From assembly GCA_001606155.1 (NCBI GenBank), contig LODT01000022.1:620001-684000 (forward strand): a DNA stretch of 64,000 nucleotides. The letters are read 5' to 3'. The notes below the pieces were generated by a model, which saw nothing but the letters and a program-made list of their open reading frames with translations, had not been told where the DNA came from and searched no databases. Positions 43,991 to 54,160 of the stretch are shown in pieces; within the stretch, counting starts at the first letter, position 1, and every line of letters starts with the position of its first letter. Position numbers and translations under genes: made by a program. This DNA comes from Tieghemostelium lacteum (taxonomy: Eukaryota; Evosea; Eumycetozoa; Dictyosteliales; Raperosteliaceae).

Positions 43991-44435
43991 ATGGCTTCAA
44001 ATATTACAGCAATTAAAACAATGAGACCTGCCGTAGTCAGTTTTACTTATGAACTGGCTAGAAAAAGATGTTTAAAACTATATAGAAACTGTATCAGATC
44101 TATCCCATATCTGATTCAACATTATAACCTTTCATATAACTTTTCAGAGATGAAATTAAAATTCAGAGGTATTGTCATCATCTCAGACTCATTCATTATT
44201 TTTGACTCAAAATTCTAATGTAATTCATTTGATTACTATAGAGGATTTCCTTCAATTTTCACAAGTTAAACAAAAGAACGAATTAGATAGATTGGCATTC
44301 ATTGGTGAGACTGAACTCTATGATGCTATGTCACTTCTCAAAACCAGATCACATGTAGTAAATTATTTTGAAACTCACACTCACAAGAAACAGTTGAGTG
44401 ACAGTGAACAGCTATTAAAGAAATTCTTTGAATAA
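43991..44435 (+). CDS. ndufa6: NADH dehydrogenase (complex I) subunit NDUFA6, LYR family
   Basis: Two exons, 43991-44168 and 44242-44435, with a 73-bp intron (GTATTG..CTATAG), give 123 residues. The LYR motif sits in RCLKLYRNCIRSIPY (~27-41). The spliced region LKFREDFLQFSQVKQ, then IGETELYDAMSLLKTRSHVV, follows human NDUFA6 closely in order and spacing. NDUFA6 (B14) is an accessory subunit of mitochondrial complex I that contacts the acyl carrier protein through its LYR motif. Length is close to the family norm (~130). Neither exon alone makes the case; the fit appears on splicing. Confidence 0.9.
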
Positions 44436-44718
44436 TTTTAGATTATAATAATAGTATTTAATAATATATATAATATTTGAATTTGAAATTACAACTTCAA
44501 AAAATGAAATAGTATAGGAATAGTAGGTGATACCAGTGAATAAAAAAAGATTAAATTAAATTTTTGTTTTTGTAATAACTCAATCTTAGATTTGTCGAAA
44601 CACACTTTTAGACAACAATGAAACAGTTGGAAGTTACACAACTGACCTTTTTTTTTTTTTTTTTACATAAATATCTTGTTAAATTTTTTTTGATATCACA
44701 TATCACCTTTTTAATATA

Positions 44719-46903
44719 ATGGACCCATTAGATGAATTAGCTAAAGCATCTCGTAGTGTTAGAGTTTCAATTTATAATTCAACTTCAAAAAAACTAGTCT
44801 TAAAAGCACATCCATCCACTAGTGGAAATTGGAAAGTTTTACCAGCAGATACTATTCTTCCATTAAGGTTTGTTTTAGGTTATAATACAATAATACATTT
44901 TGATTTAGTTTGTTTTTAAAGTAATATTAATTGATGGGGATTGAATATTCACAGTACTGTTGAATGTGGTACAGATGGTAATATGTTACATGGAACAGAG
45001 GCAGGTAGTATCTATGTAATGGAAGGTAGAGAACAGGAAGGACAATTTGAATTCTTTTGGAATAATCCAGGATTTGGAAAAAAGGGATATAGAAGAGTTG
45101 CACCACCAGGTTATGATATTGAAATGAAAGTTACTGAAAGTAATAATTGTATTTTGAATTTTACAGTAAAAGAAGTAGGTGCTACAATGAAGGATGTAGA
45201 TGAAATTGAAAGAGAGATTAAAGATATAACTGTAATGATGAATGAAATTGAAAATGTAATTAAAGGCACTACCAAAATGTTACAAGTCTATCAATCACAA
45301 AATGATCAAAAACAGGTAAAACTTGTTGAGAACACCATTAGAGATAAAACTAAACATCTTGAAGATCTCAGACTACGTAGAGATGCACAAAGACAAGAGA
45401 TTGATCGTATCAAAAAGATTGAATCCGATCCAAAAGAGATGGAATTGATTCTCAGTCGTATCAGAGAGAATATAGAGTCATCCATTAAAGCCAGAAAAGG
45501 TATGGAACACATGAGAGAGCTCTATGAGAAACAAAAAGATACCAAATCACTTGAGGGTTTAGACAAACAAATTGAAATGAAAAAAAACGAAACAGAGCTT
45601 CTCCGTAAAAAAGAGCAAAAAGTCATTCAGAAAGTTATTGAACTCAAAAAGGCTTTGGGTATCGGTAGTACAATTGCCGCAGTTCAAAAGAAACGTGTTA
45701 TTGCAAACTATGACTACACCAAGAACTCTGAAGATGAACTCTCAATGAAGACTGGTGACATTATCGAGATTGTTCAAGATGATAATCCAGATTGGTATGG
45801 AGGTGTGTTGAATGGACAAATGGGATACTTCCCAAGATCCTTTGTTGAGCCATACACTGTTCAAGATGCACAAGCTCAAACACCATCACAATCTACTGAC
45901 GGCCAAGACAGTGAACAAACTGAGGATTACTCACATCTCTATCCAAAAGCTCGTGTTGTCTATGCACACGATGCCAGCGATGACACTCAAATTAATCTCA
46001 CTGTTGGTGATATTGTAACTGTTTACAGTTGGGAAGATGATTATTGGTGGGATGGTTCTGTAAATGGTGGAAAGGCTGGTTATTTCCCTAATCAATGTGT
46101 AGATTGGATTGAACCTGAAGCCACTACCCAAGATCAAGACTATTCAAATTACTCTTATTATGAGTCTGGTGGTGTCAGTGAAGGTGATCAATCTTCACAA
46201 ACTACTACACCAACAACACCAACTCCACAACCAACTACACCAACTCCTCAACCAACTTCCACTACTTTAACCTCAAAAACTTCAGTTGCAAATACTTCAT
46301 CATCTAACTTAAATGTAAATAAGAACACTATAACTCCAAATAATCAAACAAATAGTGGTTCAGTATCACCAGTAACCTCTAGAAATACATTTACAGCACC
46401 TGTTTTAAATAAAACAGTTAATCAGACTCAAGGTGGTACAATCTCAGCTTCTACTGCTAACAATGCCGTAGAACCACCAAAACCACCACAAAAGAGAGAG
46501 TTACCACAAGCTCCTAAAATCACTACACCAAATCCAACTACACCAAATCCAACTCCACAACCAGTTGTTGTAGCTCAACCAATTCCACAACCAGTTGTTG
46601 TAGCTCAACCAACTTATACTACTCCAAAATCTGAAACTCCAACACCACCATCTACACCAACTACTGCTACTCCATCAATGAACACCAACAACAACAGTAG
46701 CACTGCAGGTTTTGAGAAATTACTTCAACCAATTCTCACTGATTTAACAAAGAAACTAGTTGAATCACATCAAAAAGAAACTGCTGCTTTAAATCAAAAA
46801 AATTGCTGCTTTGGAAAAAGAATTAAAAGAATTAAAAGATAAACAATATACTGGAGCCCCATCCAATGTAGTATCAAAAGCTACTCCAGTTCGTAGATAT
46901 TAA
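44719..46903 (+). CDS. Two-SH3-domain protein with coiled coils; probable 1-base frameshift near the end
   Basis: Exon 1 is 44719-44867 and exon 2 starts at 44955 after an 87-bp intron (GTTTGT..CACAG). Residues ~10-130 form a beta-rich domain I do not recognise, containing ECGTDGNMLHGTEAGSIYV and GFGKKGYRRVAPPGYD. A coiled coil spans ~140-290. SH3 domains follow at ~300-355 (ANYDYTKNSEDELS..DWYGGVLNGQMGYFP) and ~390-445 (DDYWWDGSVNGGKAGYFP). A Thr/Pro/Gln-rich linker with PxxP segments leads to a C-terminal coiled coil. As read, the frame stops at 46842. Beyond a run of seven A (46796-46802) the other frame continues IAALEKELKELKDKQ to TAA at 46903. With one A fewer, the coding length is exactly divisible by three and encodes 698 residues. 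It is likely a cytoskeletal or membrane-trafficking adaptor (inferred). Confidence 0.82.
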
Positions 46904-47180
46904 ATTAAAATTCTCATCTATTCTCAAACCAATTTGGTATCAACATTGGGTTAAATATTAATAAACAAATATGTGTATTTTAAAAATAATTAGGTTGTGA
47001 ACCCAAATATATAGTTCGTAAAAATACAAGAAAACCTTCATATAGTCCAAAAAATATTTATTTTAATATTAATAATGAAGTGCTAAACTTTTTTGGATAT
47101 GGAATGGTTTATAGAAATATTATTTATATTTTATAATTATTTTATTTATTATTTCTATACATTCAATAACAATATTAATA

Positions 47181-48743
47181 ATGCCTCTATCTCAATACAT
47201 TTTAAATATTATAATCTCAATAATATTATTTACAACATTATTTTGTTTATTCACACATTGCAGTAATTGCAATTTGTTAGATAATTTATTGTTTGTTTGT
47301 GTATTTTTCAGTTACATAATACACAAGAACAATATTTATCAGAGAATAAAAAATATTGGATAAATATTAAAAATAAGAGATGTTGGGTCGAAAGACAAGT
47401 ATTGGAGAAGATTACAAGTTTGGAACAGGTAATCTACAGAAAAGAAAAGGAGTTGTCCAATGCCAATCTCCGTTTTGAAGAGCTGAAGTCGAGTAGTAAG
47501 CTCAATGCTAATGTTCTGGTTGGTGATGTCAACCATCAAAGAAATTTGGTAGTCCAGTGCCAAAAAGAAAAGGAAATGTTGGGTAGCTTCCTGTCTGATA
47601 AAATTGCTACCCTGGAGAAGGAACTGTTTGACACCCGTCAAAAGAAGATGACTCTGGAGTTTGATATGAACCATCGTGCCGAAAGAAAAGCTCTGGAATC
47701 TGATAATGGTAAGCTTGCTGCCATTAAACTGTTGGAGGTTAAATACCAGGATGCCAAGATGTCCTTAGCTATCAAGACTGAAGAAATGGAGAGAGAAATA
47801 AGTTCTCTAAAATCTCAAATCAGTCAGAAGGACACCAAAATTAACAAGATGACTAGTGAAGGTATGTTAATATTTATTATTTAAAACATTAATACTAATT
47901 ACTCTTTTCTTTTTTTTTTTTATTTTTCTCTCTCTTTCTTTTTTTATAGCTGAATCAAACCACAGTTTCTATACTAGATCTCTTGAAAATGTCAAGTTGG
48001 CTGCTAGTAAGATGGCTCAAGAGGGTATCATCGCTAATCAGATCGTCTTTAATAGGGAGTTTGCCATTAAAGAGACTGAGTGCAATAAGATGATGAACTT
48101 CGCCATTGAGAAGCAAAGCCAAATTGATTCAATAAAGTCCGAGGCTACTGGTATTATTGCTAATATGGAGAAGATGCTCAAGTGTGCTGGTGATGAAAAT
48201 AATTGCCTCAAAGTTCAGCTGAGCAAATCTCAAGAAGAAATTTCTAGATTGCTTCTCCAACTGAGATCTGGTACTGATTCCGATGTTCCAATGGTTGCTG
48301 CTCAACCTCCACAATCACCTCCACCTCTACCACAATCACCACCACCACCACCACCACCACCACCACCACCACCACCACAATCACCACCTCCCCCACCACA
48401 ATCACCACCTCCCCCACCACCACAATCACCACCTCCCCAACAAATTCTCAACCTGGAGGTTAATAATAGAAGTGGTATCGATCCTACACAGGAAATTGAA
48501 CTGTCTCATGAAGAATATGATGATTATTTGGAACTATTGGATAATGACAGTTTGGAGGAATTCGAGGTTTTAAATGACCAATTATTGGATAGAAGTCATA
48601 GAAGATACCACAGACTTTACAGTGGAGAAAGAGTTCTAAGACTTTATGATGCTCCAGATGGAATGGTTGCTTGGTTTAGTCCAGATGGTCAACCTCCTTT
48701 TTATGCTGGTGTTGTTAGAACTAATAACGTTAGAAGAATATGA
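47181..48743 (+). CDS. Membrane-anchored coiled-coil protein with a polyproline run
   Basis: ATG 47181 begins MPLSQYILNIIISIILFTTLFCLF, a signal anchor. The second exon runs to 47861 and the third from 47950 to 48743 (88-bp intron GTATGT..TATAG). The first intron is less certain. A phase-consistent choice is donor 47263 with acceptor after 47327 (65 bp), giving THC|KQYLSENKKYW and 469 residues in all; other acceptors at 47311-47345 exist. Residues ~45-300 are coiled coil. Then come four blocks of PPPPP/QSPPPP (~325-360) and a C-terminal region with DDYLELLDNDSLEEFEVL and SPDGQPPFYAGVV. Leucine is often encoded by CTG and lysine by AAG, unlike most neighbours. A second gene of the same plan starts at 55950. 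The family is not recognised. Confidence 0.7.
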
Positions 48744-48820
48744 AAAACAACCCAATAAGTGTGGTGTGACATTTAAATAAATATAAATACAATTTAAATT
48801 TAAATTATTCTTTATTTGTT

Positions 48821-49666
48821 TTATTTATTGTTGAAAAGATATGGATATTGAATATTAACCAAACCTGATGATAGGATGGCAGCAGTTTCCATTCTTAGGA
48901 TATGGTTTCCTAATTTCATTTTATGTAGTTGTACAACAGAGCTGGTAGGTTCTTGTAATAACTTGTCGAGTTGAGTTAACTCTTTTTGAGAGAATCCTCC
49001 TTCTGGACCTATCAGTATCAATATTCTATTCATCTTGTTGGTGTCAAGTTTTGTAGTTGATTTTGATGAAATTGATTTAAAGATCTCTGGTAAATCCATA
49101 CCAGATGGATCACCTAGAAATAAATGATCCCATTTACGTTGACTAATAACTTGAAGTTGTATGAAATCAGAGAAAGAGGATACAGGACATATATTCATTA
49201 ATCTATTGTTTTTTGATTGTTTTGAGGACTCTATAACAATACGATGAAATCTATCTAATTTATTCTCTGAGATGGTGGATTGAGCTGATGATTTGGAATA
49301 TTCAGTTTCTAGTAAATATAATGATCGTGTACCAATTTCATTTAGCTTTTCGATCATCCAATCTGCTCTTGAGATTTTTGGTATTGAAGTTGCAACATCA
49401 ATAGGAAAGCTTATATCTCCAGTACTTTTACTTTCAATTTGTTGATCTTCAGGAGCTGATGTAATCATTGAAACTAAATTAACTTTACTATCATTTTTAT
49501 TTACCTCTGAGATAATACCTCTATAAGCTTGACCATTGGAATCAAATAACTCTATAGAGTTTCCAACTTTTAATCTCAAACTTTTTCTAAGATGATTATG
49601 TTGTTGTCCAACTAAAATTACTTTATCATTTATAATTTTATCAATAAAGAATCTTCTAATTGTCAT
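48821..49666 (-). CDS. RsmE-type rRNA uridine-N3 methyltransferase (SPOUT family)
   Basis: A 281-residue intronless protein of the RsmE family, which in bacteria methylates N3 of U1498 in 16S rRNA. The N-terminal PUA-like part starts at once (RRFFIDKIINDKVILVGQQH, then HLRKSLRLKVGNSIELFD). The knotted SPOUT domain has SKQSKNNRLMNICPV (family SEQSGR-like), ILILIGPEGGFS, and LGNHILRMETAA, the SAM-binding knot. Bacterial length is ~245. In eukaryotes the substrate would be organellar small-subunit rRNA, so a mitochondrial role is expected, yet no presequence precedes the PUA domain. Family call firm; localisation inferred. Confidence 0.9.
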   Translation of the reverse strand: MTIRRFFIDKIINDKVILVGQQHNHLRKSLRLKVGNSIELFDSNGQAYRGIISEVNKNDSKVNLVSMITSAPEDQQIESKSTGDISFPIDVATSIPKISRADWMIEKLNEIGTRSLYLLETEYSKSSAQSTISENKLDRFHRIVIESSKQSKNNRLMNICPVSSFSDFIQLQVISQRKWDHLFLGDPSGMDLPEIFKSISSKSTTKLDTNKMNRILILIGPEGGFSQKELTQLDKLLQEPTSSVVQLHKMKLGNHILRMETAAILSSGLVNIQYPYLFNNK

Positions 49667-50077
49667 TCACAGCAATCTTCAAGATACCTTTTTTTGTTGA
49701 ATTTGTTTAATACCAAAAATAAAAAATACGTGGAACTGGTCTGAAGATTTATTTAAAAATTAAAATTAAAAATTGAACTCTTTATCATCAGAGTTTTCTG
49801 ATGTCATCTTAATTGTTTTTAAAATGTCTATTCATTAATTAATGGCAAAATTTGGTATTAGTTGTGTATAAGTCAGATTTTTTGGTCGTTAATTCACAAA
49901 TTTTTCAGTTTTTGATTTTTCTTGTTGGGTTTATAGCTTCCATTATTCCATAAAAACGTTCCATATTACTAACTATCCATCTTAATTTTTAATATAAATA
50001 AATAAAAAATACTGTTACATCATTCGCTTTAAAAAACGAGTTTATTAAAAAACTAAAATAAATATATAAATCAAAAT
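49667..50077. other. Divergent intergenic region upstream of the Ser/Gly repeat gene
   Basis: 411 bp, AT-rich, between divergent genes. TTCATTAATTAATGG at about 49830 contains a short palindrome. No gene or known element is recognised. Confidence 0.35.
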
Positions 50078-50770
50078 ATGAAATTTAATAGAATAACTAT
50101 TTTATTTGTTGTAATTTTGGGATTACTGTGGTGTAATTCAGTATTATCAGTAAATATTCCAACTCCATCAGATCAAAAAGACACACATTATTCAGGATCT
50201 TATTCCTGCCAATCAGGAAGTGGAGATCAAAGATCTGATCAAAAAGATACACGTGTTGACTCTGGTTGTGTTCCATTTTCTGGTAGTTCATCAACATCAG
50301 GATCTGGAACTGGTTACTCTGGTGACAGTTACAACCCAAATTCTGGTAACCCAGGCTCTATCTCAGCTAAATCAAGTGGTAGAATCTATGCTTCATCTTC
50401 AACTGATAATTCTGGTTCAGCAAGTGCATCTTCCTCCTCCGGTGGTACATCTGGAAACCCAGGCTCGATTTCAGCTAAATCAAGTGGTAGAATCTATGCT
50501 TCATCTTCAACTGATAATTCTGGTTCAGCAAGTTCTACTTCCTCCTCTGGGGACAGTTACAACCCAAATTCTGGTAACCCAGGCTCTATCTCAGCTAAAT
50601 CAAGTGGTAGAATATATGCTTCATCTTCAACTGGTAATTCTGATTCAGCAAGTGCTGCTTCCTCCTCTGGTGGTACATCTGGAAACCCAGCTTCTATATC
50701 AGCTAGATCAAGCGGTGGAATTTATGCTTCTTCCACTCACTCCTCAACTCATCGTGCAACCACTAGATAA
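50078..50770 (+). CDS. Secreted Ser/Gly-rich tandem-repeat protein
   Basis: A 230-residue protein. A signal peptide spans residues 1-24 (ITILFVVILGLLWCNSVLS). A short N-terminal region has DQKDTHYSGSYSCQSGSG and DQKDTRVDSGCVP, two related blocks each with one Cys. Four copies of a 36-40-residue unit with core GNPGSISAKSSGRIYASSST follow. No membrane anchor is present at the C terminus (HRATTR). It is likely an extracellular matrix, sheath or spore-coat protein by composition, which is inference. No family assigned. Intronless. Confidence 0.75.
   Translation: MKFNRITILFVVILGLLWCNSVLSVNIPTPSDQKDTHYSGSYSCQSGSGDQRSDQKDTRVDSGCVPFSGSSSTSGSGTGYSGDSYNPNSGNPGSISAKSSGRIYASSSTDNSGSASASSSSGGTSGNPGSISAKSSGRIYASSSTDNSGSASSTSSSGDSYNPNSGNPGSISAKSSGRIYASSSTGNSDSASAASSSGGTSGNPASISARSSGGIYASSTHSSTHRATTR
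50345..50758 (+). repeat. Four tandem 36/40-codon repeats with a 228-bp higher-order period
   Basis: Units begin at 50345, 50453, 50573 and 50681. Spacings are 108, 120 and 108 bp, so units 1 and 3, and 2 and 4, are each 228 bp apart. Units 1 and 3 are preceded by GDSYNPNS, and units 2 and 4 by GGTS. Unit 4 is the most diverged. Confidence 0.92.
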
Positions 50771-51093
50771 ATAAAATAAGGTTATCTATATTTAAAGTTT
50801 TTTTTTTTTATATTTAATATTTAATTAATCTTTATATAATATGATAAATCAATTATTAATTGTAAATTAATTTCTAAGATTTTAAATCTATTTTTGGAAA
50901 AACATTAGATATTTATGCAATATCTTGTGTGATGTGAAGTAGAAAATATTAAAAACAAATATATATAATATGAATATATTGAAATTTTTATTATTATTTG
51001 TTATTTATCTTTAACATTAAAAGTACTAAACCATAACTGTACATAGAGATTCTCTAGATATTGAAATAAGATCAAATATGATAGAGGATACAA
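50771..51093. other. Convergent intergenic region
   Basis: 323 bp between the convergent ends of the Ser/Gly repeat gene and the Rpt1 gene. AT-rich with an initial T tract at 50800-50810. Nothing further is seen beyond probable 3' ends. Confidence 0.35.
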
Positions 51094-52589
51094 TTAATTG
51101 TACACCATATATTTAGGAGTTGCAGAGAACTTGGCATAAGATTTAATAACTTTATCAATGGCATCAAGGAAATCCTTTTCAGTTACCATCTTTCTACGAG
51201 CACGAATGGCAAACATACCAGCCTCTGTACATACTGATCTAATATCGGCACCAGTAGAATTTGGACACAAACGAGCCAACAATTCAAATCTAATATCTTT
51301 AGCACATGACATTGTTTTGGCATGAATAGTAAAAATGTGAGCACGACCCTCTAAATCTGGTAAACCAAATTCAACTTTTCTATCTAATCTACCAGGTCTC
51401 AAAAGAGCAGGATCCAATGTATCAGGTCTATTAGTTGCCATTAGTACCTTAATATTACCACGTGGATCGAAACCATCAAGTTGATTAATTAACTCTAACA
51501 TTGTTCTCTGGACTTCATTATCACCACCAGCACCATCATCAAAACGTGCACCACCAATAGCATCAACCTCATCAAAGAAAATAATACATGCTTTTTTACT
51601 TCTGGCCATTTGGAATAAATCTCTAACCATTCTTGCACCTTCACCTACATATTTTTGTACTAATTCACTACCAATAACTCTAACAAATGCTGCATCAGTA
51701 CGATTGGCTACTGCTCTAGCACAAAGAGTTTTACCAGTACCTGGTGGTCCATACATTAAAACACCCTTTGGTGGATCAATACCTAAATTTACAAATTTCT
51801 CTGGCTATAATAATATACATTCAATATATTAATATAAAAAATCATCATTTTTTTTTGTAGACCAAATGTTATCTTTTAATAAACACATACATGTAGTAAT
51901 GGCATTTCAACAACTTCTCTTAATTTTTCAATTTGTTCTTTACAACCACCAACATCTTTATAGGTGATATCTGGTTTTTCTTCAACTTGCATCATAGTTA
52001 CAGATGCATCAATTTTTGGTGGTAATGGAATTTGAATTTGATATTTATTACGATCAACACCTACACGAATACCTTCTTCAACATCTGTTGGTGACAATTT
52101 ATCACCAAGTGCTACAACAAATTTTGCAATTTGTTTAACAGTGATAATATATTTAGCCTGTGGTGTCTGTGGATTTATAATTTTAGTACATCTAGCTACT
52201 TGAAGGGGTGGTTCTTCGTGAATTGATGATTTATCTAAAACCAAATCCCATTGTGATGGTGGTGCAATACCAGTATCTGATTCTTTAATTCCACACAATT
52301 CATTAACTTTATGTGTCATTTTTTTAATATCATCCTCTAGATCTTTTATAGATTTGGAATATGGTCCAACACCCTATTATAAATAATATATCAATTATTA
52401 TTATATTAATCTAAATTAGAATAATATTCTACTTTATATATATATTCTAATGTCTAAACTAAATGTTCCCAAATTACATACGTATGATTTTAATAATGCA
52501 ATATCACCTTCATCTAATGCTGTTGGTGAAACTTCATTTAATAATTCATCTTCTATTTGTTCTTTAAGGTTTCCTTCTTTATTAACCAT
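51094..52589 (-). CDS. psmC2: 26S proteasome regulatory ATPase Rpt1 (PSMC2)
   Basis: Three exons (52589-52482, 52373-51891, 51804-51094; introns 108 and 86 bp) encode 433 residues, the same length as human PSMC2. Joined segments read [20 protein letters not shown] and [20 protein letters not shown], both matching Rpt1. The AAA+ domain carries YGPPGTGKT (Walker A), [12 protein letters not shown] (Walker B), the [16 protein letters not shown] pore and arginine-finger region, and [10 protein letters not shown]. The C terminus ends YMVYN; the family's HbYX-like tail in mammals is YN-terminated too. Rpt1 is one of six ATPases in the 19S base that unfold ubiquitylated substrates and open the 20S gate. 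Confidence 0.97.
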
Positions 52590-52624
52590 TATTAATTACT
52601 CTAAAAAAAATATACAATAAAATG

Positions 52625-52648
52625 AAAAAAAAAAAAAAAAAAAAAAAA
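52625..52648. repeat. 24-base poly-A tract (poly-T on the Rpt1 strand)
   Basis: An uninterrupted A24 on the plus strand lies 36 bp upstream of the Rpt1 start codon, reading as T24 on the gene's own strand. T tracts just upstream of start codons recur in this window. Confidence 0.9.
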
Positions 52649-52813
52649 TTAAAATTTTGAAGTTGCAAATTTGATTAGATTACGTTGATGAAGAACAGAT
52701 TTTGAGAAATATTATAATTATTAATATTTATTATGATTTTTGATGTTTTTGTTTTAGGAAGTTTTCTTTAAAGAAATGTGATAGAAAGAGAATATCAAAT
52801 ACTGTGTTCTCTC

Positions 52814-54054
52814 TTATTTAGTTACAGCATAACTTCTAACAGTTTTTAATAAATCAGCAGCTTCTTTGTTATTTACAAAATGATCTCTGACTGGTTGTAA
52901 CATGAGATTGATTGCTTTAGAGACAGCTGGTTTCAATTCAGATGGATGAACTTCCAACTTGACAAAAGCATCTTCCAATTCCTTGTATGAGTTGAATTTA
53001 ACCTCACCAACATTTTGTTTCTCAATAGAGAGACTGTCGACTTTTTGGAAAATAATGTGTTTGCAATAGTCGAGGATTGGGTTACCTTCAACAACACCTG
53101 GTGGACAAAATGCCTTTCTGATCTTACTGTTAACATCTTGTTCGGTATCTTCCATAAAGATGGCTGAATCAGGGTCGGATTTTGACATTTTCTCTTGACC
53201 TTCTTTGAGACCAGATAACATGTGATGACTTACAATGATTGGTTTGTTTTTGATTTTCAATTTATCGCAATATTCAATAGCCAACATATTAACCTTTCTC
53301 TGGTCCATACCAAGTTGACAGATATCAGCCTTCAAAAAGAAGATATCAGCACATTGCATGCAAGGGTAGAGTAACTGAGCAACAGATAAATCATCTTGTT
53401 CATCTCTTCCCATAATCTTTGAACATTTCTTTATACGTGGAATATTGAATTTTCTTGAAATGTCCATAACTCTAAGCCAATAGTCGTTGGCATTCTTGTT
53501 AATCTCGTCACTTGACCAAAGGAATTCTACATTTTCCATATCCATTCCAGTGGCTTTCCAAATCTCAATCATATATTCACCGACTTTTCTAATTTTTTTC
53601 AAGTCACCATTCATCTTGTTATTCAACATGGCAAACCAATCTGCAACCCAAAATATAAATTTACATCCTGCACCAACCATTCTATTTACATTGATTGATT
53701 TCAAAATACCTTGTGCAATATGCATTCTTCCTGATGGTTCAAATCCATCATAACATCTTAATTTCTCTTTTCCATTTAATAATCTAATTAAATTATCTTC
53801 ACTAACAATTTCCTCACCTACTAATCTAATTAATTCTAATCTTTTTGCAACAACATCATCCCTAAAATTATACCTATTCGTTAGTATTAAAATTCACGTT
53901 TTTCAGTTATCTTTTTAAATTTTTACTTTGGTACAATAGTTGGTGGTATAGGTGTAGTAGCAACTTTAGTATCTTTATCTGTAGTAGTGGTAGTAGTTTT
54001 AGTTTCTTCTACTTTTAAATTCTCTAATTCTTTAGTAACTTCAATAGTTGACAT
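52814..54054 (-). CDS. tyrS: Cytosolic tyrosyl-tRNA synthetase
   Basis: Two exons, 54054-53927 and 53861-52814, with a 65-bp intron (GTAAAA..TTTTAG), give 391 residues. The joined region reads TIVPKDDVVAKRLELIRLVG, then YDGFEPSGRMHIAQG, where MHIAQG is the HIGH-type motif. KMSKSDPDSAIFMED is the KMSKS loop. Both class I signature motifs are intact. SVAQLLYPCMQCADIFF and QLGMDQRKVNMLA are the archaeal/eukaryotic TyrRS tyrosine-binding segments. The first ~40 residues are Thr/Lys-rich linker. There is no C-terminal EMAPII-like domain, unlike the animal enzyme. The first exon has no recognisable targeting signal. It charges tRNA-Tyr with tyrosine. Confidence 0.95.
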
Positions 54055-54160
54055 TTTTTCTTTCTCTCAAAAAATTCAAAATAAAAAAAAATTTAACTTA
54101 TTTATATATAAAAATATCTATGAAAATTAAAAGAATTAAACAATTAAGTAATTATTCTTA

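Noticed and set aside
48330-48432. CCA/CCT repeats as a possible CRISPR-like or minisatellite array
   Set aside because: They encode a proline run within an open exon and lack spacers.
48283-48573. Poly-His frame in the polyproline region
   Set aside because: CCA/CAC repeats read as His in another frame; the proline frame is continuous with the coiled coil.
50220-50774. 184-codon +1 frame in the Ser/Gly repeat gene
   Set aside because: It mirrors the tandem repeats; the signal-peptide frame is the coherent one.
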